Assembly (NCBI RefSeq): GCF_000381365.1 | Contig: NZ_KB905467.1 | Span: 1,520,617-1,584,616, forward strand | Direction: 5' to 3' | DNA length: 64,000 bases | Source of the DNA: Bacteroides salyersiae WAL 10018 = DSM 18765 = JCM 12988 | Lineage (GTDB): Bacteria; Bacteroidota; Bacteroidia; Bacteroidales; Bacteroidaceae | Shown: positions 55,532 through 63,905 of the stretch, in pieces | How positions within the stretch are numbered: the stretch's first letter is position 1 | Layout: each line of letters begins with the position of its first letter | The notes under the pieces: model-generated | Seen by the model: only the letters and a program-made list of their open reading frames with translations | Told to the model about the DNA's origin: nothing | Databases searched by the model: none | Translations under genes and position numbers: made by a program

Positions 55532-56014
55532 TCAAGCTGCCGGATCTTCTCCTTCTCCGCTACCGCCTCCCGACGGTCCTTCTTCCGAAGTGTCATTTTT
55601 CAATAAATCGGCATGCAGAAACTGTACTCCCTGCGTCAAAGCCCTTGTCGTGCCAATGGCAGCCGGGCGTGTATATTCGGGAGTAAACCGACATTTAAGA
55701 GAAGTGATCTGATTCGGACTTACCTTATCGGCACTTTCCACCCCCTTCCCTCTTGTGCAGGCTTTCATCGTAAACGTACCCAGACCGTCCAGACGTACCG
55801 AACGGCTGTTCAAAAGATATTCACGCATCACAGACATAAGGTTGCGCACCACGTTCTGCACATCACCTGCTGTAAGGGATGACTTCTCTGCTATTACCTC
55901 AGCCAATTGCTGGGTAGCTACTGTACCTCCGGCCTTCACCAGATTCAGATGCCACAATTTGGCTCCTGTTTTGTTTGCTATCGGTGATTGCACCGCTTTG
56001 TAAAATAAAGGCAT
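55532..56014 (-). CDS. HU-family DNA-binding protein (HU-HIG type)
   Basis: 160 residues. Begins MPLFYKAVQSPI and has the HU fold (QLAEVIAEKSSLTAGDVQNV, YLLNSRSVRLDGLGTFTMKA) followed by an Ig-like extension and a low-complexity tail (GPSGGGSGEGEDP). A strong ribosome binding site GGAGGA precedes the ATG. This type is common in Bacteroides. It likely binds and bends DNA. Confidence 0.92.
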   Translation of the reverse strand: MPLFYKAVQSPIANKTGAKLWHLNLVKAGGTVATQQLAEVIAEKSSLTAGDVQNVVRNLMSVMREYLLNSRSVRLDGLGTFTMKACTRGKGVESADKVSPNQITSLKCRFTPEYTRPAAIGTTRALTQGVQFLHADLLKNDTSEEGPSGGGSGEGEDPAA

Positions 56015-56211
56015 AATTAATTCCTCCGTTTAATGTTACTAATCGTTTTTTTCATTCACATATTTTGCTGATCAACAGTGCAAAGATGGAGGTTTATTAA
56101 TAAATGGCAAAAGAAAAGAAGAGCTGTAAGGCAGTTTTTCCCAGAAAAGTTATAATGTATTATTAATTAATGATTTATAAATGCGCATACATTAATAGGA
56201 ATCATAAAAAG

Positions 56212-56250
56212 AGCCAGACTTCTCCTCATTAACAATGGGGAAATCTGGCT
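56212..56250 (-). terminator. Terminator in the gap between the polysaccharide operon and HU
   Basis: Outer arms AGCCAGA/TCTGGCT and inner CATT/AATG, followed on the minus strand by CTTTTTATG. Best candidate for the end of the polysaccharide transcript. Confidence 0.7.
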
Positions 56251-56315
56251 ACAACTACACTTGAGATGAAAAATGTAGTACTATATTCAAAAGAATTACT
56301 AAATTTTCAAGAAAA

Positions 56316-56362
56316 GGTCCTCCTTAAAATTGAGCCACACCTGACTTCATATAAGGAGGACC
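56316..56362. other. Hairpin containing Shine-Dalgarno and anti-Shine-Dalgarno sequences
   Basis: Perfect 11-bp arms GGTCCTCCTTA (56316-56326) and TAAGGAGGACC (56352-56362) with a 25-base loop. On the plus strand the right arm is an AAGGAGG consensus and the left arm CCTCCTT matches the 16S rRNA 3' end. No open frame follows the SD at a suitable distance. Confidence 0.6.
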
Positions 56363-56422
56363 GCACAAACAAACAATAATATTAAGCAGAATTACTATGA
56401 TTCACATCAGAGTAATCCGGCA

Positions 56423-56456
56423 TTCCTTACGTCATCTAAATCTTTTTAGTAAGGAA
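56423..56456. other. Hairpin downstream of the polysaccharide operon
   Basis: Arms TTCCTTAC and GTAAGGAA with an inner CTAAA/TTTAG pairing. Confidence 0.55.
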
Positions 56457-56461
56457 GAAAG

Positions 56462-56479
56462 CATTGAACGAATTCAATG
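56462..56479 (-). terminator. UUCG-tetraloop hairpin after the small membrane ORF
   Basis: On the minus strand CATTGAA-TTCG-TTCAATG, a 7-bp stem with a UUCG loop, followed by CTTTCTTCCTT. Seven bases past the stop of the 29-codon frame. Could stabilise the transcript end. Confidence 0.55.
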
Positions 56480-56485
56480 TTTACT

Positions 56486-56575
56486 TTATACGGTCGTTTT
56501 CTTCTGCTTCCAAATAAAATAGGGAACACAGAAAAATAAAAAAAGTCCTTTCAGTAAATTCAAAAAAGTACTCAT
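56486..56575 (-). CDS. Candidate 29-residue membrane protein
   Basis: Sequence MSTFLNLLKG, a hydrophobic core LFLFFCVPYF, then basic IWKQKKTTV. It starts 7 bp after the stop of the aminotransferase gene on the same strand, and is followed by a UUCG hairpin. One membrane helix with a positive C-terminal side. No family recognised. It could be chance. Confidence 0.4.
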   Translation of the reverse strand: MSTFLNLLKGLFLFFCVPYFIWKQKKTTV

Positions 56576-56582
56576 CAAGAAC

Positions 56583-57722
56583 TTATTTCTTCATACAGTT
56601 TTTAATCTCTGTAACTATATAAGCTACATCCTCATCCGTTACACAAGGACCTGCAGGGATACAAAGTCCCTTATTAAACAGTTTTTCGGAAGTACCGTCT
56701 ATGTAACAGGGATTATTCTTGAATACCGGTTGCAAATGCATAGGTTTCCACAACGGCCGTGTCTCGATACCCTTAGTATCAAGAGCTACCCGCAGTTCTT
56801 CATAATCAAACCCCGTAAGTTCCTTATCGATCAGAATTGTGCACAACCAATAATTCGCATTAAAACGGCTGTCCGGATTAGACATTAAAGTAATACCTTC
56901 CATATCGGCAAAAGCCTTCTCGTACAATTCATGTACATGCCGGTGATGGGCGATATGGTCATCCAGAACCGTCATCTGCCCACGCCCGATACCGGCACAG
57001 ATATTACTCATACGATAATTATATCCGATATGTTCGTGTTGGTAGTACGGAAACGGTTCACGAGCCTGAGTAGCATAATACATCGTCTGTTTCTTGGCAG
57101 CTTCATCCGCTACGACCAAAGCGCCTCCACCGGAAGTCGTGATCATTTTATTACCATTAAAACTCAAAGCGCCGAATGTACCGAACGTACCACATTTGCG
57201 CCCATTAAATTCCGAGCCTAAAGCCTCCGCAGCATCCTCTAATACAGGTATTTCATATTTCTCAGCTATCGCACAAATCTCATCGATCTTTGCCGGCATG
57301 CCATAAAGATGAACGGGAATGATCGCTTTGGGCTTCTTACCTGTCTTCGCTATCCGGTCTTTAATCGCTTTTTCCAAAAGAACCGGACTCATATTCCAGG
57401 TATCCTCTTCACTATCCACAAATACAGGTGTAGCGCCTAAGTAAGTAACCGGATTGGCGGAAGCACAAAAGGTAAAAGACTGACAGACCACCTCATCACC
57501 GGACTGTATCCCCAATTGGATCAATGCCAAATGGATAGCAGCCGTACCAGCAGACAAGGCCACTACTTTTTTATTATCACCTACAAAACTTTCAAGTTCT
57601 TCCTCAAAAGCATTCACATTAGGACCAAGAGGAACTACCCAGTTGGTATCAAAGGCTTCCTTTATAAAACCCTGTTCTTTACCGCTCATATGAGCGAGAC
57701 AAAGATAAATTCGTTTGTCCAT
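56583..57722 (-). CDS. DegT/DnrJ/EryC1/StrS-family sugar aminotransferase (PglE-like)
   Basis: 379 residues, PLP-dependent. The PLP-lysine segment is SFNGNKMITTSGGGALV; VVALSAGTAAIHLALIQLGI and LEDAAEALGSEFNGRKCGTF are further signatures. It transfers an amino group to a 4-keto nucleotide sugar, as in bacillosamine or AATGal synthesis. It precedes no other large gene on the strand, so it is the last main gene of the operon, 14 bp after the acetyltransferase. Confidence 0.9.
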   Translation of the reverse strand: MDKRIYLCLAHMSGKEQGFIKEAFDTNWVVPLGPNVNAFEEELESFVGDNKKVVALSAGTAAIHLALIQLGIQSGDEVVCQSFTFCASANPVTYLGATPVFVDSEEDTWNMSPVLLEKAIKDRIAKTGKKPKAIIPVHLYGMPAKIDEICAIAEKYEIPVLEDAAEALGSEFNGRKCGTFGTFGALSFNGNKMITTSGGGALVVADEAAKKQTMYYATQAREPFPYYQHEHIGYNYRMSNICAGIGRGQMTVLDDHIAHHRHVHELYEKAFADMEGITLMSNPDSRFNANYWLCTILIDKELTGFDYEELRVALDTKGIETRPLWKPMHLQPVFKNNPCYIDGTSEKLFNKGLCIPAGPCVTDEDVAYIVTEIKNCMKK

Positions 57723-57736
57723 GATTTAAATAATTA

Positions 57737-58375
57737 TTATTCTTTATATTTTAGCACTTTCGCAGGTACCCCTGCAACAACTGCTTTAGCTGGAACATCT
57801 TTAATAACAACAGCACCCGCACCTATCAAACAACCTTCTCCCAAAACTTTAATTCCAGTCATCACTGTCGCACTAATCCCTATATAACTATATTTATGAG
57901 CAATGATAGAAGCACCAAAATTAACACCAGTGGATATAAAAGTACCTTCTTCCAATACCGAATGATGGGCAACATTGGCATTCATGCTAATCATCACATA
58001 ATTATCTATCGTGACATAAGGCATTATTGAGGTATTCAGCAAAATATAAACTCCTTCCCCTATTGAAACATTAGGAGAAATAATTGCTGTTGGATGTATA
58101 TAATTAGGAGTTTGATAACCCAAATCTTTCGCTTTTAACAAAAACTGTACTCGCAATTGATTGTTTCCTATCGGACAATACACACATTCTACCTGATGAG
58201 TCCTTTTGAGAGATTTTAACAACTCTGTTCCTCCCAATACAGGTACTCCTTTTATCAAACAATTATGTAATTCCCTATTATCATCCAAAAAACCGACAAT
58301 TTCAACACCGGATTCCTGCAAATAAGCAAGATAGACCTCACCATATGTTCCGGCACCAATAATAACCCCTTTCAT
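57737..58375 (-). CDS. PglD/NeuD-family nucleotide-sugar acetyltransferase
   Basis: 212 residues. The N-terminal Rossmann part (KGVIIGAGTYGEVYLAYLQE) and a C-terminal left-handed beta helix of hexapeptide repeats (ISPNVSIGEGVYILLNTSIM, IGAGAVVIKDVPAKAVVAGV) match the PglD/NeuD family. With the PglE-like aminotransferase it would N-acetylate an amino sugar. The gap to the PglC-like gene is 3 bp. Confidence 0.9.
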   Translation of the reverse strand: MKGVIIGAGTYGEVYLAYLQESGVEIVGFLDDNRELHNCLIKGVPVLGGTELLKSLKRTHQVECVYCPIGNNQLRVQFLLKAKDLGYQTPNYIHPTAIISPNVSIGEGVYILLNTSIMPYVTIDNYVMISMNANVAHHSVLEEGTFISTGVNFGASIIAHKYSYIGISATVMTGIKVLGEGCLIGAGAVVIKDVPAKAVVAGVPAKVLKYKE

Positions 58376-58378
58376 ACA

Positions 58379-58990
58379 TCAATTATGTCCATTAAATTTT
58401 TCAATACCAACTGTAACAGTATCACTATTAATATCAGTCCTTTTTAAAACTTTCATCACAGTCAAATAAATTATTTTTAGATCAAGAAAAAATGAAATAT
58501 GATCTACATACCAAACATCCAATTCAAATTTTTTAGTCCATGATATAGCATTTCGTCCATTTACTTGAGCCCACCCTGTTATTCCAGGACGTACATCATG
58601 CCTACGTTTCTGCAGATTGTTATAAATAGGTAAATAATCAACCCTCAAAGGTCTCGGACCGATCAAAGACATATCCCCTTTCAAAACATTCAATAATTGA
58701 GGTAATTCATCAATAGAGGTCTTTCGTATAAATACTCCTACCTTTGTAATACGTTGCTCATTCGGTAATAGATTTCCCAGTTCATCCCTCTCATCAGTCA
58801 TTGATTTGAACTTAATCACCTTAAATATTTTTTCATTTTTCCCTGGACGTTCCTGAAAAAAGAAAATTCCAGCTCCTTTGTTAGCAAAATGGAGCCAAAT
58901 ACTTATAATAAGTAAAAAAGGCCAAATAAGTAAAAGAACTACAAAAACAATAGTAAAGTCAATTACACGCTTAAAACAATTTTTATACAT
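58379..58990 (-). CDS. PglC-like undecaprenyl-phosphate sugar phosphotransferase
   Basis: 203 residues: the short monotopic form. A re-entrant N-terminal helix (IDFTIVFVVLLLIWPFLLII), FKVIKFKSMTDERDELGN, RKTSIDELPQLLNVLKGDMS, LIGPRPLRVDYLPIY and RPGITGWAQVNGRNAISW are all diagnostic. It starts the repeat unit by loading the first sugar phosphate on undecaprenyl phosphate at the inner membrane. Confidence 0.95.
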   Translation of the reverse strand: MYKNCFKRVIDFTIVFVVLLLIWPFLLIISIWLHFANKGAGIFFFQERPGKNEKIFKVIKFKSMTDERDELGNLLPNEQRITKVGVFIRKTSIDELPQLLNVLKGDMSLIGPRPLRVDYLPIYNNLQKRRHDVRPGITGWAQVNGRNAISWTKKFELDVWYVDHISFFLDLKIIYLTVMKVLKRTDINSDTVTVGIEKFNGHN

Positions 58991-59001
58991 ATATCGTTTT
59001 T

Positions 59002-60207
59002 TTACTTTATATGAGAAATTATTTTCTGATAAGTACTATCAACCTGATAATTATCCAATAAAAATTGATAACCGCATTCTCCCATTTTTCGAATAGTATC
59101 AGGAGTCGTAATATACTTATTTACACAAGCCGTAAAACTTTCTACATATTTACTCTCACAACAATATCCATATCCATTCTTTTCCGCAATTGTACCAATG
59201 TCCGTGTTTATATCCGTTGCGGCTATAATAGGCATTTTATATTCCAAATAAGATAGTAAACGAGAAGGATAATTGGGAATTTGAAAACGATGATCCAAAA
59301 ATATCAAACCTATGTCACAAGATTGTACCAGAGCATCATAATCTTCTTTAGGAAGTCTGGGAAATAAAGATACATTATCGGTCTTGGTATTGATAAACCA
59401 ATTTTCCAACTTGTGGTATTCCGTACCATTACCTACAATTAAAAAATGGCAATCATTTCTTTGGCAATTTGCATTTAAACACTGAATTAAAAAATCAATT
59501 CCCTGTGGTTTACCTAAATTCCCTCCATAAATGAATATCGGTCTGTCAATAGGAAGATCGTATTTTTTACGGATACTCTCTCTGTCAATATTAATAGGAT
59601 CCTTTTTTAATTCAATACTATTAGGTGCTATCTCAACACGTTCGTGGACAAGAAAGCTGTTATGCCTCAATACAAATTCCACATTTGCAGGAGACATACA
59701 ACCAATGTAATCAGCATGCTTATACAAACCAATCTCTTTCTGCCGAAAATACCAATAAATAAGGCTATTCTTCGAAAACATTCCCAAGTCCACGGCATTC
59801 TGAGGAAAAATATCTTTTAATAGAAGATAAGAGATAGCAGAAGGAGTTCCTTTTTTTAAGTTTCTGACCACATCAGTAAATGTAATCGGAGGTGTAGAAT
59901 AAAGAATCAGGTCAAAATTAACATGACTAAGATACTTCTTGATAGCTCTATTAAATTGAGCCTCCAATAGAATAGTTCCTATTCCTTTTTCTATAATATT
60001 CGTCTTCTGAATATTCAGAGTTCGTACCCCCAATAAATGGATACCATCCACTTCAGATAAAGATGTAGGCAAGGCAAACTGCCGCTCATAAGGAGTCACA
60101 ATATAAACATTGTGACCCTCATCACGAAACTTACGCATCAAGTCAGTATAAATACCTCTCGATTTTATTTCCTTAATCCGGCTGACAGTCAAAAAAATGA
60201 TATTCAT
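59002..60207 (-). CDS. Glycosyltransferase, GT4-like (WbuB type)
   Basis: 401 residues. A GT-B fold with N-terminal (VYIVTPYERQFALPTSLSEV) and C-terminal (PIFIYGGNLGKPQGIDFLIQ, SRLLSYLEYKMPIIAATDIN) halves as in WbuB-like fucosamine transferases. Together with the FucNAc genes upstream it is a good candidate to add L-FucNAc to the lipid-linked primer. Acceptor not predictable. 3-bp and 11-bp gaps to neighbours. Confidence 0.85.
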   Translation of the reverse strand: MNIIFLTVSRIKEIKSRGIYTDLMRKFRDEGHNVYIVTPYERQFALPTSLSEVDGIHLLGVRTLNIQKTNIIEKGIGTILLEAQFNRAIKKYLSHVNFDLILYSTPPITFTDVVRNLKKGTPSAISYLLLKDIFPQNAVDLGMFSKNSLIYWYFRQKEIGLYKHADYIGCMSPANVEFVLRHNSFLVHERVEIAPNSIELKKDPINIDRESIRKKYDLPIDRPIFIYGGNLGKPQGIDFLIQCLNANCQRNDCHFLIVGNGTEYHKLENWFINTKTDNVSLFPRLPKEDYDALVQSCDIGLIFLDHRFQIPNYPSRLLSYLEYKMPIIAATDINTDIGTIAEKNGYGYCCESKYVESFTACVNKYITTPDTIRKMGECGYQFLLDNYQVDSTYQKIISHIK

Positions 60208-60210
60208 TGA

Positions 60211-61404
60211 CTAATATTTTCTCCAAACCATTTTATTGACCACTCCCGTATAGCTCTGAATAAGTTTTACTACTTTCGTAGATACATTCTCATCCGTGTA
60301 ATCGGGAACCGGTAACCCATGATCACCATTGTTATTCATATCCACAGCAGTTTCCACAGCCTGAAGCAGCGACTGCCCGTCAATACCCGCCAAGACAAAC
60401 ACACCTTTGTCCAATGCCTCCGGACGCTCTGTGGAAGTACGGATACAAACTGCCGGAAAAGCATGGCCTACAGAAGTAAAGAAAGAGCTTTCCTCAGGTA
60501 AAGTACCCGAATCTGATACAACCGCATAAGCATTCATCTGAAGACAGTTATAATCATGAAAACCCAGAGGTTCGTGTTGAATCACACGGCTATCTAATAC
60601 GAAGCCACTCATTTCCAAACGTTTCCGACTACGTGGATGGCAGGAATAAAGAATAGGCATATCATATTTCTCTGCCAATTTATTTATAGCTGTAAACAAA
60701 GAAAGGAAATTCTTTTCTGTATCAATATTTTCTTCACGGTGAGCAGAGAGCAAAATATATTTACCTTTCTCAAGCCCCAAACGACTGTGAATATCCGAAG
60801 CCTCAATATCCTTCAAATTCTCATGAAGTACTTCAGCCATAGGAGAACCGGTCACATAAGTGCGTTCCTTAGCGATTCCGGACGCATTCAAATACCGTCG
60901 GGCGTGTTCCGAATAACACATATTCACATCAGAAATGATATCCACGATACGCCGATTCGTCTCCTCTGGAAGACATTCGTCAAAACAACGATTACCGGCC
61001 TCCATATGGAAGATAGGAATATGAAGACGCTTGGCACCGATTACCGAAAGACAACTATTCGTATCTCCTAATACCAAAAGTGCATCCGGGCAAGTCTGAA
61101 CCATCAACTTATAACTGCAATTGATTATATTGCCCACAGTCGCACCAAGGTCATCTCCTACAGCATCCATATAGACCTCCGGAGCTTGCAACTTCAAGTC
61201 GTGGAAAAAGACACCGTTCAGGTTATAATCGTAATTCTGCCCCGTATGGGCGAGGATACAATCGAAATACACACGGCATTTGTTGATCACCGCAGCAAGA
61301 CGAATAATCTCAGGACGGGTACCTACAATAATCAGCAGTTTCAGTTTACCGTTCTCCTGAAACTTAATATCGGAATAATCTAATCGTATATTCATATCGG
61401 TCAT
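60211..61404 (-). CDS. UDP-N-acetylglucosamine 2-epimerase family enzyme (FnlC/WbjD-like)
   Basis: 397 residues from ATG at 61404, just after the stop of the upstream gene; a longer frame overlaps that gene and is rejected. LLIIVGTRPEIIRLAAVINK, LVLGDTNSCLSVIGAKRLHI, HMEAGNRCFDECLPEETNRR and ILLSAHREENIDTEKNF are WecB-family motifs. By context it is the third step in UDP-L-FucNAc synthesis. A plain UDP-GlcNAc 2-epimerase is the alternative. Confidence 0.92.
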   Translation of the reverse strand: MTDMNIRLDYSDIKFQENGKLKLLIIVGTRPEIIRLAAVINKCRVYFDCILAHTGQNYDYNLNGVFFHDLKLQAPEVYMDAVGDDLGATVGNIINCSYKLMVQTCPDALLVLGDTNSCLSVIGAKRLHIPIFHMEAGNRCFDECLPEETNRRIVDIISDVNMCYSEHARRYLNASGIAKERTYVTGSPMAEVLHENLKDIEASDIHSRLGLEKGKYILLSAHREENIDTEKNFLSLFTAINKLAEKYDMPILYSCHPRSRKRLEMSGFVLDSRVIQHEPLGFHDYNCLQMNAYAVVSDSGTLPEESSFFTSVGHAFPAVCIRTSTERPEALDKGVFVLAGIDGQSLLQAVETAVDMNNNGDHGLPVPDYTDENVSTKVVKLIQSYTGVVNKMVWRKY

Positions 61405-61408
61405 TCTA

Positions 61409-62554
61409 TTAAACTTCTTCAAAGAAAGTATCGGGACGGGCAGGATCGAAACATTCATTGCACCACATGAATGTCACAAGGTCTTCCGTATCCGAAAGGT
61501 TAATTATGTTATGGGTATAGCCGGGAATCATTTCCACAACTTCAATCTTGTCACCGTTCACCTCATAGTTCAGCACCTCATCCGTACCAATTTTACGAAG
61601 TTGGATCAGGCCGTGTCCGCTGACAACAACGAATTTTTCATTCTTCGTATGGTGCCAATGCTGACCTTTGGTAATTCCCGGTTTAGAGATATTCACAGAG
61701 AACTGCCCACGATCCGGAGTACGAATAATTTCCGTAAAACTCCCCCGAGAATCAACATTCATTTTAAGAGGATAGCTAAACTTATCCTTTGGGAAATATG
61801 ACAAATAAGTGGAATAAAGCTTCTTAGTGAACGGATCACCCAGATCGGGGACTTGCAAATTACCGGACATTTCCCTAAAAGAATAAAGCAAGTCGACAAT
61901 TTTCCCTAAAGTAACTGTGTGTACAATAGGGACAATGCAATAGTCTCTCTCACGATGCTCATTCCCACTCAAAGCGGCAATCAATTCATCCACCACATCA
62001 TCCACATAAACCAAATGCAACATGACAGAAGGATCATTGACCTGAATCGGAAGATCATGGGCTATGTTGTTACAAAAAGTGGCAACAGCACTGTTATAAT
62101 TTGGACGGCACCATTTACCAAACACATTCGGAAAACGGTAAACAAGAACACGTGCACCTGTCTCCCGTGCATAATCAAACAAAAGATTCTCACCCGCACG
62201 TTTGGATTCGCCATAAGGATTGTCCAAAGCGGCCTGAGTGGAAGAGGAGATCATTACAGGACAGGAATTATTATACTTTTTCAAGGTATCAAGTAGAGCG
62301 GAAGCAAAACCGAAATTGCCTTGCATGAATTCAGCTTGATCCTTGGGACGGTTAACACCTGCCAGATTAAAGACAAAATCCGCTCTTTTACAATAGACAT
62401 CCAGTTCGCAAGGGTCGCTGTCTACATCGTACTCAAAAACCTGCATATCCGAAAATACGCCATAGTTCTTCGCCTTGCCCGATTGGATATTGTGTAATTG
62501 AGACACCAGATTACGACCGACAAAACCTTTGGCGCCGGTTACTAAAATATTCAT
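61409..62554 (-). CDS. SDR-family reductase with C-terminal cupin (FnlB/WbjC-like)
   Basis: 381 residues. An N-terminal Rossmann domain (MNILVTGAKGFVGRNLVSQL, active-site NPYGESKRAGENLLFDYA) and a cupin domain after about 265 (SVNISKPGITKGQHWHHTKN, MIPGYTHNIINLSDTEDL). This two-domain layout is typical of the UDP-2-acetamido-2,6-dideoxy-talo-hexos-4-ulose reductase of FucNAc synthesis. Second step of the pathway. Confidence 0.93.
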   Translation of the reverse strand: MNILVTGAKGFVGRNLVSQLHNIQSGKAKNYGVFSDMQVFEYDVDSDPCELDVYCKRADFVFNLAGVNRPKDQAEFMQGNFGFASALLDTLKKYNNSCPVMISSSTQAALDNPYGESKRAGENLLFDYARETGARVLVYRFPNVFGKWCRPNYNSAVATFCNNIAHDLPIQVNDPSVMLHLVYVDDVVDELIAALSGNEHRERDYCIVPIVHTVTLGKIVDLLYSFREMSGNLQVPDLGDPFTKKLYSTYLSYFPKDKFSYPLKMNVDSRGSFTEIIRTPDRGQFSVNISKPGITKGQHWHHTKNEKFVVVSGHGLIQLRKIGTDEVLNYEVNGDKIEVVEMIPGYTHNIINLSDTEDLVTFMWCNECFDPARPDTFFEEV

Positions 62555-62662
62555 AAAGTAATTAGTTTGAATGATATTCCGCCGTTCGTAAGTAAAACGC
62601 TCAGAAAAAATGAATCAAGAGATTAAAAAGAAAAGCGTCTGGACGGTCAGGAAAGGATTTGT

Positions 62663-63718
62663 TTATTCACTTTTTATTTCAGAAGATTTGGCTTTCTCTG
62701 TCAGACCCAGATCCTCACGGATAAAACGAAGTTTAAGTAACAACTGCTTCATTCCCTCCACATCAAGACGAGCAGTATTATGGGAATGATAATCTTCAAT
62801 CCGAGCGACATCCTCATTGCCCTCTGTGAAGAACTTATCATAGTTTAAATCACGCGTGTCACAAGGAATACGGTAATACTCACCCATGTCAATGGCCTTT
62901 GCCATCTCTTCACGGGTTACTAAAGTCTCATACAGTTTCTCACCGTGGCGGGTACCGATAGTTCTGACTTCCGTATCAGCATTATACAATCCTTTCAAAG
63001 CTTGTGCCAAAACATCCAATGTCGCGGCGGGAGCTTTCTGAACGAATAAGTCACCATTATGACCGTGTTCAAAAGCGTACATGACCAAATCAACGGCATC
63101 GTCAAGTGTCATCATAAAACGGGTCATATTAGGATCGGTTATGGTAATGGGATTACCAGACTTTATCTGATCTACCCACAAGGGAATAACTGAGCCACGA
63201 CTAGCCATTACGTTACCATAACGGGTACAACAGATAGTTGTCGATGCACCCTCTCCCAAAGCACGTCCCTTAGCAATAGCTACTTTTTCCATCATAGCTT
63301 TGGAGATTCCCATAGCATTAATCGGATAAGCAGCCTTGTCGGTAGAAAGGACAACCACATTCTTTACACCATGTGCTATAGCAGACTCCAATACATTGTC
63401 TGTACCAATCACGTTGGTCTGTACTGCCTGCAACGGAAAAAATTCACAAGAAGGAACTTGCTTCAAGGCAGCAGCAGCAAAAACATAGTCAACACCTCTC
63501 ATGGCACCGTCCACAGACTGCCGATCGCGGACGTTACCAATATAGAACTTAACCTTGGGGTTTTGTAACTGATGACGCATGTCATCCTGCTTCTTCTCGT
63601 CACGACTAAAAATACGAATCTCTTTAATATCGGAACCTAAGAAACGTCTGAGTACGGCATTACCAAAAGAACCCGTACCACCTGTAATTAACAGGACTTT
63701 GTCTTTGAATATAGACAT
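62663..63718 (-). CDS. UDP-N-acetylglucosamine 4,6-dehydratase/5-epimerase (FnlA/WbjB-like)
   Basis: 351 residues from ATG at 63718 (MSIFKDKVLLITGGTGSFGN). The frame extends 33 codons upstream through repeat-like DNA, which I reject. NAD-binding GGTGSFGN, VLSTDKAAYPINAMGISKAM (with the replaced catalytic Tyr typical of this family replaced by M) and FVQKAPAATLDVLAQALKGL are present. First step in UDP-L-FucNAc synthesis and the first complete gene of the operon in this window. Confidence 0.93.
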   Translation of the reverse strand: MSIFKDKVLLITGGTGSFGNAVLRRFLGSDIKEIRIFSRDEKKQDDMRHQLQNPKVKFYIGNVRDRQSVDGAMRGVDYVFAAAALKQVPSCEFFPLQAVQTNVIGTDNVLESAIAHGVKNVVVLSTDKAAYPINAMGISKAMMEKVAIAKGRALGEGASTTICCTRYGNVMASRGSVIPLWVDQIKSGNPITITDPNMTRFMMTLDDAVDLVMYAFEHGHNGDLFVQKAPAATLDVLAQALKGLYNADTEVRTIGTRHGEKLYETLVTREEMAKAIDMGEYYRIPCDTRDLNYDKFFTEGNEDVARIEDYHSHNTARLDVEGMKQLLLKLRFIREDLGLTEKAKSSEIKSE

Positions 63719-63762
63719 AATATTTATTTTAATATTCCCACATATACTGTTACACCATTTAT

Positions 63763-63905
63763 TTTTATCTAAATACGGCCGGGTACTCAATTCAGGGTAT
63801 CCCCTTTGTATAGACATTTTTACGAGTGCCTATATATTGAGTTGTTAAAGATTTGACCTATTTGTTAACCATTGGCATATTGCCAATCCGATTTTATCTA
63901 AATAC
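63763..63905. repeat. 14-bp direct repeat flanking the transposase-like remnant's end
   Basis: TTTTATCTAAATAC occurs at 63763-63776 and 63892-63905. The right copy lies within the remnant; the left copy lies between it and the fnlA-like start. Between them is a perfect palindrome ATTGGCATATTGCCAAT. Confidence 0.6.
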
